A DNA stretch of 64,000 nt from Persicaria tinctoria (GCA_037127255.1 JBANSL010000018.1:12125175-12189174); one strand, 5' to 3'. Shown: positions 46,950 through 59,900, numbered from the stretch's first letter. Numbers and translations are program-made. The notes: a model not told the origin generated them from the letters alone.

Positions 46950-47711
46950 TGATGTGATTTAGGGTTCGTATGGGACGGGGTTAATAAACTGACTAAAATT
47001 ATAAACAGGGTAAAAGTTTATAAACTGTTGGTCAAAGTAGTTAAAAATTTATGAAAAAATATAAACTCCGTATGAGACGAAAAACAGTTTATTTGTAAAA
47101 AGTGGAGTTTATTTGGTTGTTATTAGGGGTATTGTGGTACTTTCAAACCAAATAAACAAAATAAACCCCAAATAAGCTCCCTTAAGTAGCTTTTTTTTAA
47201 CTCATAATTTTAACTGTTTTAGGCTTATTTTGGTTCCTATACCCACTTTTTAACTGTTTAATTTTTTAACAGTTAAAATTTAATAATTTTAACAGGTTTA
47301 TTTTAGTAACCATACACACCCTTAAACTCATAGATTTTTCTTATATTTTTCTATTTAAAAAGTATCCCATATCGCTTGTAAACACTTAGGAGGCTAGAGT
47401 TTCTCCTATATATTGGGTAAGGTTTCTCATTTTTAATACAAGTTAAAATTTTGAGTTAAAAGTTGAGCACATTTGCTTCCTTTGATTACGGGTTAAGGAT
47501 CATGTTTTTGGTGAGATGCTAAAAACAAAACCCTTTGGTGAGATGCCGAGGGAGACACCCTAGTGAGAGGCGAAGGTGTCGAAGGGTCGAGATCCTCAGA
47601 GTGCGATTCCGAGAGGATTGAGATCAAGTGTGGGAGGTTCAAGGGTGAGAGGCCTGCGAATTTTGACCTCGTCGTTGATCCTGGCGGCTCGGAGAGTTCC
47701 CGAGCACATCA
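46950..47711 (+). repeat. TRIM LTR 4 (762 bp, contains MITE, internally deleted)
   Basis: The right-most LTR, after internal domain 3 (46664-46949). It has the MITE at 46962-47321 but lacks one TGAGATGCTAAAAAC block and a ~55-base stretch before CCTCGTCG. It carries more substitutions than LTRs 2 and 3. Confidence 0.9.
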
Positions 47712-47740
47712 AATCCTCCCTTTTTGTCTTTCGTACAAAT

Positions 47741-47952
47741 AACAAGATAAGCAAGCCTTCCAAGTTGGTGCTTTTGCCTGTTCTCGAAACAAAAGTTGTG
47801 AGGAGCAAATCAGACTATGAGAGACAATATAAGAATGAGAATTTGAAACAAGATAAGCAAGCCTTCCAAGCTGGTGCTTTTGCCTGTTCTCGAAACAAAA
47901 GTTGCGAGGAGCAAATCAGACTATGAGAGACAATAAAAGACTGAGAATTTGA
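47741..47952. repeat. Tandem duplication of a 106-bp unit
   Basis: Two copies beginning AACAAGATAAGCAAGCCTTC, at 47741-47846 and 47847-47952, differ at a few positions. They lie just right of the TRIM array. Confidence 0.92.
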
Positions 47953-48103
47953 ACTCCTAGCTGTGCAAACTCAAAGCACCTTGAAGCAACCTGACAGGGA
48001 CCATAAAGCAATTGTCATAGCCAAGGATTGCATCCATATAGGATGCGATCTTTGCGCTTGTAGGTTAGGTATGTTGGGTTTGGATTTGTAGTGTCATTGG
48101 TTG

Positions 48104-48500
48104 TCATGGTTTCCGCAGGGGTGGTAAGACAACCATCCAGGAACTTGAAAAGATCATATATTCATATCCTTCGAGAGTAGCTTGGATTTGAACTTTCCAT
48201 GTTAAGTAATTTGTAGGGTCAAGTTTGATGATGTTTGAGAGGATGACAACAACGAAGGGATGATTTGGTTCATGGGGGTTCGGAATTGGGGTAGCAAGTT
48301 CAGCGGCCATGGTGATAAATGAAAAATTAGCAGGCGGTGCTGTTGAAGGAATTGCCAAGATCTTAATAGACTGATACCATAATAGGAAAAGATAATGATA
48401 GGAAATTGTATGATTTCTTATTGATAGAACTTCAGATTAAATACATGGGAATGAGAAGATATATTCTCCTAAAATACAACAACTGAAATTCAAAATACAA
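48104..48500 (-). pseudogene. Copia gag N-terminal fragment with primer site and LTR edge
   Basis: 48104-48358 encodes NIIKLDPTNYLTWKVQIQA and related gag N-terminal sequence on the minus strand. TGGTATCAGTC at about 48370-48380 is a likely primer-binding site, and the A/T-rich sequence beyond it may be a remaining LTR part. The rest of the element is absent. Confidence 0.62.
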
Positions 48501-49156
48501 ATGAATAAATATCATGAAATTTAATTTAACTTAATTATCGTTAATATAAAGTTCATCCAGTTCTTCACCAAATCCTCAAAGCAAACTTTTCATTCTTGTG
48601 AAAAATAATTACATCAGATCTATGCTATTTAATGGCAAGAAATGTATCCTAAATTAGGTGCCTTTATAATAATTTAGTGAAATTGAGACCAAGTAATAAT
48701 TAATAAATAGTACCTCAACTTTACAAAGATAAAATATACCAAATCATGATCCATCTAGGTTTGAAATTAACTCTAAACAAGAGGACAATATTGGCAAATG
48801 ATTTTGTTGGGAAAAGATGAGATTTTTAGCAACAATGTTTCAGTAACTTTTTCAAGGATGATTCAAATGAGCGAGCTTACTTTTGCTTCTCAGGTTGTTG
48901 AATCGAATCGTTTCTAGTGCCTGAAAACCCATATTCAAATCAAAGGTGGAATCTGCGGTTGAATTTGGAGAGAGAGGTGTGGCCACAACACCATCCCAAT
49001 TTTCTGCTTCCCTCCTGTTTTTCTTCAATTTTCGAATCATCCAAAGATGGCCTACGCAAGTACTCTTCAATCACACTGAGCAACATGGAGTTGATTACTA
49101 CAGGCGACAAGCAGGGACAAGTAATTAAGCTCCACAATTAATAGTAAATGGTAAAA

Positions 49157-52100
49157 TTACCTTTTTGTAATCTCTATGTGAGGGATGTTGCAGATGAGAT
49201 GCCAATCCTCACCCGTTCCTCTTCCGCATCTCCTTTCCAACTCCGCCGAGCATCCCGAAATTTTAAGATATTGCAAGGAGGTGAGTTTGGGAATCCAAAC
49301 AGGGAGTGCTCCCAGTTTCTCACATTTCCAAATATTCAGAGTTTCTAAGGAGGTGAGATGTTGGATTCCGTCGGGTAATTGCCCCCTTTCATTCATTTTC
49401 CAAAGAGATAAGAATGTAAGGGATGAAGAAAGGGAAAACCAAGGGATATCATCGACCCAATTTGCATCCTTCTGCACTCGGCATTAGTTACACACCATTA
49501 GCACTAGAAGGGAAATTAAGGTAGTCGATTTATAGTTTAAGATATTGTTAAAAAAAAAGTTTAATCCTATTTTTCAACTTTTCATACAAAATTAATTTTG
49601 CACCTTATAATTATTTCAACCACTCATTTTAACATGGTAATCATATCTCATTTATTTTTCTAACCATTACCCCTCATATATTATTTGTCATACAAGAAGT
49701 CTTCTCTTGTTTAGATATATTTTCTTATACAAAACTTGTTTCTATTCTGTTCAACTTGCATACTTATACAAACGATTCCTAAATCTATAACCCAAATTGA
49801 ACAAATGTTAAATGATTAGAAAGGCATGCTTAACCAACTCCAAATATAGAGCCTTTTGAGTTGGATATGTTGTGGATCCACCACCACCATCCTCTTGTCC
49901 TCTTCAACATCGATCACAATCTCCACATTGCTGAAACACAACTCTTCAAGTTTCATATTGACCAGAAGTGTATTCCAACTCAAATATAACTTCGAGCAGT
50001 GACATAAAGTCAAATCTCGCAAGGAATGAAGGTATTGAATCCCGTATTTGAGCAATTGAAACGTCCTGTTCCCAAATCCAAGTGTCATATCCTCAAGTAC
50101 CTGCAAGGCCTTCCATGGCAACTTGTAATCCTCATCATCTTCTTCACCGATTTCACCACAATCTAAGGAGAGATTTTTTAGGGCAGTTAGATGTGCCAGC
50201 CCACGACGAGACACCCACCTTAGATCACAGCAGTCATTAATGGCTAATCTTTGAAGTGCAGTAAGGTGCTTTATCCATCTCTCTTGCAAGGAAATCAGAC
50301 CTTCAATCCCGCGAAGTTTTAATTCCATTAGCTTGCTATTCACAAGCAAAAACTCAGCCACCACCTCCGCATTAACCCCCCACAATGACAAATATTCAAT
50401 TCCCTTGAATAAAGGCATTTGTCCCTTGAGCTTTGGACAATCCCATATAACAATGGATGAGACGGCAGGAAGATGAGGACGATGAATTGTCCCATGAGAT
50501 GATTCATGTCTCCACCAACCTTTTAGATTTCTCATTGACCAAATCCTAAGAAGTTTTAATGATGGCAAGCACAAACTACCTCCTATCCCATCCTCTAAAT
50601 ACTCCACCTAATCACAACGTTGAAGGCTGAGTTGCTTGATATATTTGAGTGTCCAAACCCAGCTTGTAAGCATCTCACCACCATAGTTGACAATCTTCAA
50701 ATACTCGAGTTTTTCATGCGGTTGAAGGGCCTCTAACACTGATCTTGCTTCATCTTTCGACATTCTTTGCTCACTTGAACTAGCTGAAATTCGCTTCCAT
50801 TCTATAACCATCTCATTTAGTTTATTCTTCCTTGCCATATTTGCTTGTTTCGCATCTTCAATTGCATCTAACCACCCCTCTTTTGGAAGCTCAATTCGCA
50901 AAACGCCAGCCAGGTTGTCAAGGCCTTTCAAGAACCCTAAACCCCTATCACGGGGGTGCACAATGAGTCGATCCAGACTAACAAGCGACCTCAAGGCTTG
51001 CAATCCCGATGGTAAAGAATCCAAGCCATCACATCCATCTATATGCAATTGTCTTAAGCTTAACAATTTTTCCATTCGTTGAGGCAACTTCTCAAGGTGT
51101 TGGCATCTCTCAAGTAAAAAAAACATCAAATGGTGAAGCTTGCAAATTGAATCTAGGAGATGTTTTAGCTCGTAGTTTCCTGAAAGGTCAAGATATCTCA
51201 AGTGAATCAATCGTCATATAGACCCTGGTACCTCAACTACTCCCACATATGCTAGATCCAAGGTGCGTATCATTGTAAAAGTTTCCAAGAACGGGGTGAA
51301 GGAACCTTTGCTAACTTGCTCTTTGCATTTATATAGAAGAAGGGTTCTCACTGCCTTTGGATCAGAAACAAAATTGCGATGGTCAAAAGAATCTTCAAGA
51401 TCAAAAGCTATAGAGATGTGACGAATACCATCTATTTCCCCTTTATTTTTAGGAACTTCATCGAGGAACAAGTTTTCTGTTTTAGCAATAGCTATTGCCA
51501 TATCATGTAATAAATCATGCATTTTAACGGTCCATTTGTACTCTTTATTTCCAACATACTCATGTTCGTGTGCATGCTCATACTTTACCTCTTGTAAGAA
51601 GCATCTATCAACTAAGTTAAAAAAGTATGTCTCCCCAACTTCCTCTAAGCTTCGTTCATTGTCACCCGAAGGCTTGAGAATACCTTGCGCTAGCCATAGA
51701 CGAACTAGGTAATCTTTATCAAATTTGAAGTCCTTAGGAAAAAGGGAGCAATAAGCAAAGCAAAGCTTCAGATTTGGATGCAGATCTTTATAGCTAACCA
51801 TCAAGACTTGTTTGATACCAGTATCATCACCATCTGAAAGAACTTCTTTGAGCTCCTTGTCGTAAAACTTTGTCCAAGTTCTTTCATCTCTCCCTTTTTG
51901 CTGTAAAAGGCTTCCGACAATAACTATTGCAAGCGGGACATTTCCACACTTGCTTAAAATCTTCTTCCCTATTGGCTCTAGTTCTGGATGCTCACTCGGA
52001 TCCTCTCCTTGAAACGCCCTCTTCACAAACAAAGACCATGCACTCTCATCTGATAGCCCCCTTAAGTCACAGTAAGGTTCTAAGGCATGTAAACATTTAG

Positions 52101-53066
52101 CACTTTATTAGAGCGTGTTGTTACCAAAACCTTACTACCACTTTTGCCACATCGAAGGATGGTTTCCAAATCTAGCCAATTTTTGGAATTTTCATCCCAA
52201 ACATCATCCAAAACAAGCAAAAACTTCTTTCCTCCAATAATCCCTCGTAGCTTCTCTTGCAACATCTGTACACTAAGGTCAAGCTGGTTTTTCTCCACTT
52301 TAGACGCTATGATTTCTTTCAAGACTTGCTCTAGATTCGACAGGTAATTTATACAAGCCCAGAGGTGCATCTCAAAACCTTGTTTCACTCTCTCATCATT
52401 AAACACAAATTGAGCTAAAGTTGTCTTCCCCAATCCTCCAAACCCAATGACTGCAACAACAGAAACGCTTCGATGACAAGAGGTCTCTCCTTCATTTGTA
52501 GTGATCAACATATTGATGATGCGATCCTTATCTTCATCTCTTCCAATTATATCCTCTTGATGCACAAAAGAATGAGTTTTCTTTCTTGTAAATGATTGAA
52601 CAACAGGTAGCAATCGATGCTGCATGAAACTGAACTGCTGCATATTTTTGGCAATTGCATCTACAGACTCCCTAAGGGACTTGACCTTATGAGCAGTCTT
52701 AACAATGAAACCCAGCTGGTTTGATTTGGAGAAGAAAAGGCGTACCTCTTTTGCAAAAGAATTGCCGGTCTTGGTCTTATTGCGCAAGAGGCGAAAAGCC
52801 AACGCATCAAAGAAGTCGTCGGCATCATACATCACTTTCCTCAGCTTTGTTAGGCAGAGATGCACGGAATGATCCTTGGATTCCCTTTCTTGGGCATCAT
52901 GGAGGAATCGGCTGATGGTCTCAATGGTATCCTTAAGCTTTTGGAGGTCGTCGCCGGAGTTCCAGATGAGGAGGACCTCATCTTTAGCAAGGGAGGAGAA
53001 GAGTTGGAGGGCAGATTTTGCAATGGAGGTCAAAGCAACAGCCTCGGCCATGGTTTGAATTGCCAA
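49157..53066 (-). pseudogene. CC-NB-LRR disease-resistance gene (RGA-type), disrupted
   Basis: Intracellular immune receptor of the CNL class. In order, the minus strand shows an Rx-type coiled coil (MAEAVALTSIAKSALQLFSS, with DADDFFDAL in place of EDVID), the P-loop GFGGLGKTT, kinase-2 FLLVLDDVW, RNBS-B KVLVTTRS, GLPLA-equivalent NVPLAIVIVG, RNBS-D CFAYCSLFPKD, MHD in KMHDLLHDMA, and LRRs. An intron of about 360 bp near 49472-49834 precedes the last LRR exon. There are three lesions: a frameshift near 52085 (after RNBS-B), TGA at 51214-51216 where IG(R)LIHL is expected, and TAG at 50608-50610. The start at 53051 (MAEAV) matches relatives better than 53066. As read it cannot make a full receptor. 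Confidence 0.9.
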
Positions 53067-53069
53067 GCA

Positions 53070-54600
53070 GGTAATGCTTAATGCAAATGGGTTAATTGCC
53101 TTTTATTGAACCAAAAGTCAACCTGCAAAAACATCAAATTAATGGTTGCTGATACGTTTTAATAATGTGAAAGAAACATCTACCCTAGCTTGTTTGGTTC
53201 CATGTTGATAGTTAAATATTAAAATTAGTGAAAATTAGTGAAAATTGTGATTCTCTCTAGCAACCAACAGATAACTTATTCAAATGACTTTGAATTGTTT
53301 AAGATTTTGCTCAGAATAAAAAAAAAGAATTGTTTAAGATTGATCTTAAACAATTCTTCAGGTTCTCGAAAATCACTTATTTCTAGGATTACAATTTTAC
53401 AACTCCCAATTTTAACATATTTATATTTATTGCATCATGCTCTGATGTGCTCGGGTCATGCGAAAACTACCTCTCGATCTAGTCGTGCAAAAGGAGCATA
53501 TGTGACCCGAAAACTACATCTCGATCTAGTTGTGCAAAATGAGCATATGTGATTATGTGACCCTCCAAACTCTGATTTGTGTGGGCTTGTATATAAAAGT
53601 AAAACCTCTATAAATTAATAGAGTTGGGACCGTGATATTTTCTTAGTTTATGAAGTTATTAATTTAAAGAGTGATACAGGTAAGACCAGAGTTTAGAAGA
53701 AATTGTGGCTAATATTCTTATACTAGTGGTGATGATGAAGTTGAAGATGATACGGTATCTTTGGAACCGGTTATGAGAAATAAAGCACTTATCGCGACTA
53801 CAACACTACAAATTTTTTTGGTGTAGTTAGAGAACACGGCGCCAGAAATGTTAGATGCGATAAGAAATGTTAGGGATGAGCTCCAAGTAGACTTAAGCTT
53901 AAAAAATGGTAGGTTATTTTTGTTACGGTAATGTCATTTACTATTCATTCACGTTTTTTTAGGATGATAAAAACATATAAAATCTATTTTTTTAATAAGT
54001 TTTTAAAATAATTTTTTAGTTACTATTAATAAGTGCGAGCTTGTTAAAAAATTTATAAATTAATAAATATTTTATATAGTTTTTATCATGCATTCATAGT
54101 GAACTATATTTTTTTCAAACTGATGATGGAGTATTTCATTTACATGGGTTTCATTTACAACTCGAGCTCGGCTAGAAAAAACCTCGACTCGAGCTCTTTC
54201 ACTTACATAAATAAGCCGAGCTTGAACATAATTTTCAGCTCGGTTGAAAGCTCGGCTTGTTCGATTTAAGTTTGAATTTTATGAAATTTCTAAAATTTCA
54301 TTAGTAGAAGTGCTTAAAGTTCGAAAAAAAAACTCGGCTTAAACTCGTTTATTTCCTAAACAAGCCAAGCTTGATAAAAAAAAAAAAAACTCGTTTAAAA
54401 ATTGGACTTGACTCGATTCGAACTCGTTCAACAAACGAACCAAACTTGAACATGTCAAATTCGGCTCGTTCGGCTCGAACAAAACTCCGACTCGTGTGGG
54501 TGAAGAGTCCGTACAACTCGAGTCCTAAGCCTTATTTTGGTATTTTGGATGGGATTCTATTGGATAGTATTTGTTGTAGAAGATTTACAAACATTGGACC
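53070..54600. other. Intergenic with GAGCTCG-type repeat
   Basis: 53440-53560 holds a ~70-base block with GAAAACTAC(C/A)TCTCGATCTAGT twice. 54155-54500 is a CTCGGCT/AGCCGAG-rich repeat related to 57805-58075 and 29395-29470. No gene seen. The segment 54590-54650 with several GGCCCA motifs is promoter-like for the next gene. Confidence 0.5.
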
Positions 54601-55416
54601 CGGCCCAACTCTACAAAAGAACGGGCCCAGGCCCATCCACTCAGAAGCCCAGGCGATTTCTGATTTTCCGGTAACGTCTTTTTCAGTCCACAAATTAACA
54701 TCAATCCTACGTTGTAATTAAATGGAGATGATAAATTCCAATCTGGAGTTTTGAGGATAAGATTGCGACTAATCAAACCAAAAAGACCGCCCAGATTAGG
54801 TGGAAATCGTATACTCTCTCAATGCGAATGACCTATGCAGTGAGATTTTCTTCCACAGATTTTTGTTTGGTTCCTCTTTCGACATCTGCGCCACCAGTTG
54901 ATGCAGATAAGCCAGTCCATTTTTGGGAAAGCGACTTTGTGAACCACCATATGTTTGTAATTGATACACAAGGATTCCGTGGTTGGAAAATCTCCAGGTC
55001 TGGTTTATATGGCTGCGATTGATCTACAAATTTGATATCTTTTGTGTCGTTTTTGCCGTTGCTGGATGCGTGCTTCGAGTTCACGAGCTTCATCTTACAG
55101 TTATCAGAGTTCGTACTTCGTAGTTCCCGATTACTCGGATTTGCTCCTTCCGGCTGAATTTGAGAAGGAAATTGGAAGGTATATGAAGGTTTTTTATCCT
55201 TAGCTTCTATAGCTAGGGTTTTCTTTTCATACTCCCTAGCTCTTACTATATCTAGCACAGTTAATCGACGAATTCAAGTTTTTGATGCTTAATTGCTTTG
55301 ATGTGTTGGATGAACCGATCAATTTTTGTTTTCCAGGCAGGTCTCGAGTGCCTCTAAACTCAACCGCACTCTATGTTCATGAGATTGATAGGGTAGTTTG
55401 GTGAAGCAGTTGAGTT

Positions 55417-56457
55417 ATGGGTTCCTGTGGAACCAGGAATGGCGATATGATCGCCTACAACGGCTTCCACATGATAAGGCCTCACACACCTCTCCAACTC
55501 GGTGGAAGTCTATTACCGACTTGGTTTGATATGAGAGTTTTCTATGTGAGAGTTACCAATGACTTGATAGATGATTCTGTTCCTGAATCCCTCAAGATCA
55601 ATCATATTCATATGGATCCCGAGGCTCTCCTCGAGGTCAATGGAACGAGATGCAGGACGAGCTCTGATGGACTTTCATCTCTTCTCAGGAGGGATCGTGT
55701 GGATAAGAAGTCGACAGAAGTTACGTTTGTGAGCACAGATGCTGTCAGGTTCACAGGAAGTGTCAAGTTTGAGGTGTTCAATGGAGACACTCTCGTGCTC
55801 AGCGGAGTTTTGGAGCTTTCAAGCTGCAATGATAGCAATGAGTGGAGTTTGAGATGCAAATCGGAACTGGTGGGTTGCACCAGTTTCTTAAAGGCGAAAC
55901 ATGATGCAGTTCCTGTATATGTAATGCCGGTAATTGAGGTGTATGCAGCTGGCTGTGTTTCAGGATCCCCGATAATTTTAACTGAAACATTGCAGCTTAA
56001 TGCACGGAAGAAGAAGAATAAGAAGAATACGAATGGTAGGCAGGGGACTTTAGACATGATACCAGAACACGAAACAGCTCAAACTCGGAAAAATGGCGAT
56101 ATCCTTAAATTGAATGCTTACCCTTCTTCTGGATTGGACTTGCAGGTATTGCTCAGGGATGATTTCTGTCATAACACAATCAAATTAAAAAATGCTTTTG
56201 TTTTTACTGATTTTGTCTGTGGCTTACAGGCAGTAGAGTACAGAAGCAACAAAATGGAGGGGGAAGAAGATCTCGGTTTCTACTGGACAAGAGAATACTT
56301 GGAACATGAAGACGAGGAGCTGTCATGGTTCAATGCCGGTGTAAGGGTTGGTGTAGGGATTGGCCTCGGTGTTTGTGTTGGGGTTGGATTGGGTGCTGGC
56401 TTGTTGTTTAGGACTTACCAAACCACCAGTAAAACTCTGAAGAGACGATTCTTGTAA
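55417..56457 (+). CDS. At1g01500-family membrane-anchored protein
   Basis: A plant family of unknown role, sometimes loosely named after erythronate-4-phosphate dehydrogenase, with no such domain visible here. The N terminus runs from MGSCGTRNGD into WFDMRVFYVRVTN. SWFNAGVRVGVGIGLGVCVG at residues about 305-330 is a highly conserved glycine-rich membrane helix, followed by a short basic tail (KTLKRRFL). The full open frame is 346 codons. However, 56146-56229 is bounded by CAG|GTATTG and CTTACAG and its 28 codons are absent from relatives I recall, so the mature form is probably 318 residues (55417-56145 + 56230-56457). A 5'UTR intron (about 55182-55336) is likely. Confidence 0.88.
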   Translation: MGSCGTRNGDMIAYNGFHMIRPHTPLQLGGSLLPTWFDMRVFYVRVTNDLIDDSVPESLKINHIHMDPEALLEVNGTRCRTSSDGLSSLLRRDRVDKKSTEVTFVSTDAVRFTGSVKFEVFNGDTLVLSGVLELSSCNDSNEWSLRCKSELVGCTSFLKAKHDAVPVYVMPVIEVYAAGCVSGSPIILTETLQLNARKKKNKKNTNGRQGTLDMIPEHETAQTRKNGDILKLNAYPSSGLDLQVLLRDDFCHNTIKLKNAFVFTDFVCGLQAVEYRSNKMEGEEDLGFYWTREYLEHEDEELSWFNAGVRVGVGIGLGVCVGVGLGAGLLFRTYQTTSKTLKRRFL

Positions 56458-56914
56458 CTCCTGCCGAGTTCCTTCAACTTCATCATCAACTGCATAAACC
56501 ACATCATGTTTGGTGAAACTCTAGAGGTGGGTAATCCATGTCTCAATCAGATGCTCCTTGCTTGTAGATGATACAGACTGTACATTATAGAATGATTGCT
56601 GGTGTGATTGGAATTGTATAGTAGTGCCATAGAGTTTACTCGATTTCGTATTGTTTGTAGCTGCTATAGATCTCTGCATTATATTGAAATACTCCTTAAT
56701 AAATAGATAGACATTCAAGATAAACTTGTTTGGTATCATGAAATTTCCTGGACATCATCAATGCCCTTAAATATTACCAGTCCATCAACTGGGATTCAAC
56801 TGCTCTGATAGACACTCAAGATAATTTACACACTTTCAGGGAGGAGTCTCTTGACTTCTTATTCATGAAGGTGGTTATCTCTGATAGTCGTAGTTGCTGC
56901 AATGGCGGATGGTT

Positions 56915-59900
56915 TTACTTGTAGAACTCCATAACCCATAAATTTGCAACATAGGCCTCGAATCTTACTCCAGCGAAGCCTGCTGCACTCGACAAGGCAA
57001 GAAACTCTTGCTTCGTCCTCTCCTTGCCTCCCGGGTTTTGAGTCAACATAATGAGATCCATCTCGCAACAGGCTTTCGCTTCAGCTGTCGTCTCTGGCTC
57101 CTCTGATACAATTGATTCTATAACGATAACCTTCCCGTTGTCTGGGATTGCCTTGTAGCAGTTCTTCAGCAACTTCAAGCAATGCTCGTCGCTCCAGTCA
57201 TGAAGAATCCACTGCAAAAACATCATATGATCTTCAATGTGTTGGCGAAATCAATAATCTTCTAACACAAAAGTTTAAGTCAATCTTCTTACCTTCATGA
57301 AAATCGCTTCTGCACTAGGAACGCCCTCGAACATGTCTCCACCCACATGCTCCATCCCTGTAAGTATGTTCCATTCGCAATCATCAAGCAACGAATTAAG
57401 AATTGAAATGGGGTAGATCATAGGCGGAGATCGTACCAGGATGGGGAATGCCATGCTTTGTGACATGGGGGAGGTCGAAATTGATGCCCTTTATATTGGG
57501 ATACTTGGATAGGATGATCTTAAGGTTGTGTCCAAGACCACCACCGACGTCGAGGAGCTGGTTGATATTCTCGAAGCCCTTGTAGGATTGGAGGATCTTC
57601 TTCATCATGATGGAGGTGTGGTTGAACATTGCAGTATTGAACACCTCGTTGAACCTCTGGTCGACCCTTGGGTACTCGAATGCGTTCATCCCATGGGCCT
57701 TGTTGAATGCAATTCCTCCTTCTAGTACTGCATCTTTGAGTTTGTACCTATATAGGTCACACCAAAAGTTATAAGATACTTATTGATTTTCGCCAATTAA
57801 AAATGTTTTCATACTCGGCTCATTTAGGAAATGAACGAGCTCGAGTCGAACTTTTTTCAAGCATTAGGCAGGTCTAATTGTTCAGAGCATAGTATAACTT
57901 AAAGGAAATTCGATAAATTTCACAAAATTCGAGCTTAAATCAAGTGAGTTGAGCATTAGATTGAGTTTTAAAATATGTCCATACTCAGCTTGTTAAGAAA
58001 ACGAACGAGCTTGGACTGAGCTTTTATCGAATTGAGTCCGAGCTGAGCTTGAGCTACTCGACTCATATATCAGCAATGGTGTTTATCAAATTCCGAAAAC
58101 AGACAAACATCATTATTTGAATTTCCAATGTACTGTAATAACGAACGGCGGGAGGGGAACCTTGCTCTTGTTCGGTTGTTTGGTAGATTTATCAATCAAC
58201 ATTTTGCACTTTTGCAGTGTTGAGCATGAACATCCAAGTGATGGATTTGACAAACTATCTAAGCTTATGGTTCAAAAATAGAAAGAAAATGGCCAAATTT
58301 CTTATGTGGTTCTCAACATTTTACATTTATTTCCAATATTTCTACAGAGTTCATATTTTTTCATTTTCATCAAGTATTAGATAGGTGGTTATTTAAATTG
58401 ACAGTCTCGGGCGCCCTGTTGTTCGAGTTGACCGTGACAATGTTCGTGATCCTCGAAGATCTCTCATCTAGGTGGGGGAACGTCGTTGATCCACATCTCT
58501 CTAGATGACGCCTTTTTCGATGGGTTTCTGCATCTCTCTCCCCGGCGTCGAGTCGTCGTGTCAGTCCATCGACTTTCCCATGTTCTCGGTATTCGCAGCT
58601 TCCACTTGGTGTCCTTCGACTGTCTCTCTTATAGTCTTCTTGTTGAGATCTTTTGTATTCGGGTTTTCTTTTGTATTTTGCTTTTCTGGTTGTATCATCA
58701 CGGTTAGCCCGTCTATCGATTTCTTTCGGCCTCTCGTTTTCCCAGATTTTTATAGTTTGGGATATCGAATTATTTCCGGTTCAAAAAATAAATAAAAAAT
58801 TAACAGGTGTCTAAAAATATTACACTGGATGGATCCACATAAAGATGATCAATCAGTATAAATATTTTGTATAAAAATATTAAACCCTTAAATAGATTGT
58901 AAAATAAGTAAAATATTTATAATTAAAAATATTAAAAATTTATTTTTAAAAATATATAAATATAATATTATCTATATGCATAAACTAAAACTGATGCATA
59001 GAGTCATATGTGGCGCATTGCGGTTGATTTTAGAAAAAAATTAATAAAATAAAAAATATGTATTTTAGTTAATTGAAAAAAATATACATAAAAAATATTT
59101 CATAGTCATACTTACCAAAATATTTGATAGGTGCTATATTATTTAATAATTGTTATTTTATTTATATCTATATTATTTTTTGAGTCCAAAATAAACTATT
59201 TAAATAATATGTAGCCATAATATGCTTCTACAATCCATTTGTACACAAATATTTTTAGTAAACTAAAATAATAAATATATATTATATATGTAATTAAAAA
59301 GAATATTAAAATATTTTTAAAAATCAGCCATCTATGAAATTATATGAGATTTAATTAACAATAGTTTTAAAAAAAAATTACCTTATAAATGTATATTTTA
59401 TTTATATTTTGAGAGAATCTAAATAAAATATAGATTATATATAATCTATTGAACTAATCTTATTTATATCTATATTATATTTTTTTGATTAAAAAAATGA
59501 TTTCTATTTAGATTATTATTATTATTTATTTATTGGAGTATGTTTGGATTATTTATAATCTTATTTCTTTACTAGTTTTGATTTCGAGTTTCCTTTTGAG
59601 ATTGAAATTGAACTATAATATATTTTTAATGAAGAATAAGTTAGTTTATTCCTTTATGCATAAAAGAAAATTTAAGTGCGAAGTATTTACCAGCTTTCGA
59701 CGAACACTTTGTCCTGAAGCAGCTTCAGCAACGGCCCCAGCGACACCCCGTCTTCGTTCTTCACGAAGTACCTCGCCACCGGCGTCATCCCGTACGCCCT
59801 CCGCTTCACGCCCCCTTCCCCGATGACAGAGCAGCTGACCACCGAGAAGGCGGCCAGGAGGCGGAGGATCCTGTCCACCATGTCCGCCGCCTGCGGGTTC

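Larger units (their letters stand above)
43832..47711 (+). mobile_element. TRIM retrotransposon expanded to LTR-int-LTR-int-LTR-int-LTR
   Basis: Four LTRs alternate with three internal domains of about 286 bp. Each LTR starts TGATGTGATTTAG and ends GAGCACATCA (inverted TGATGTG/CACATCA). Each internal domain begins with the initiator-tRNA-Met primer site TGGTATCAGAGC two bases after the LTR and ends in the purine tract AAAGGAGGGGAGGA. There is no coding region. The whole array is flanked by AATCC at 43827-43831 and 47712-47716. The small size and lack of genes define a terminal-repeat retrotransposon in miniature, dependent on another element's enzymes. Confidence 0.93.

Noticed and set aside
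44350..46952. Triplicate 88- and 71-codon frames repeated every 1160 bp
   Set aside because: They lie in the TRIM internal domain across primer site and purine tract on both strands and have no protein homology. The repetition comes from the array.
54833..55258. 141-codon minus-strand frame upstream of the At1g01500-family gene
   Set aside because: It overlaps the promoter and 5'UTR of the plus-strand gene, matches no family I know and lacks supporting splice or start context.
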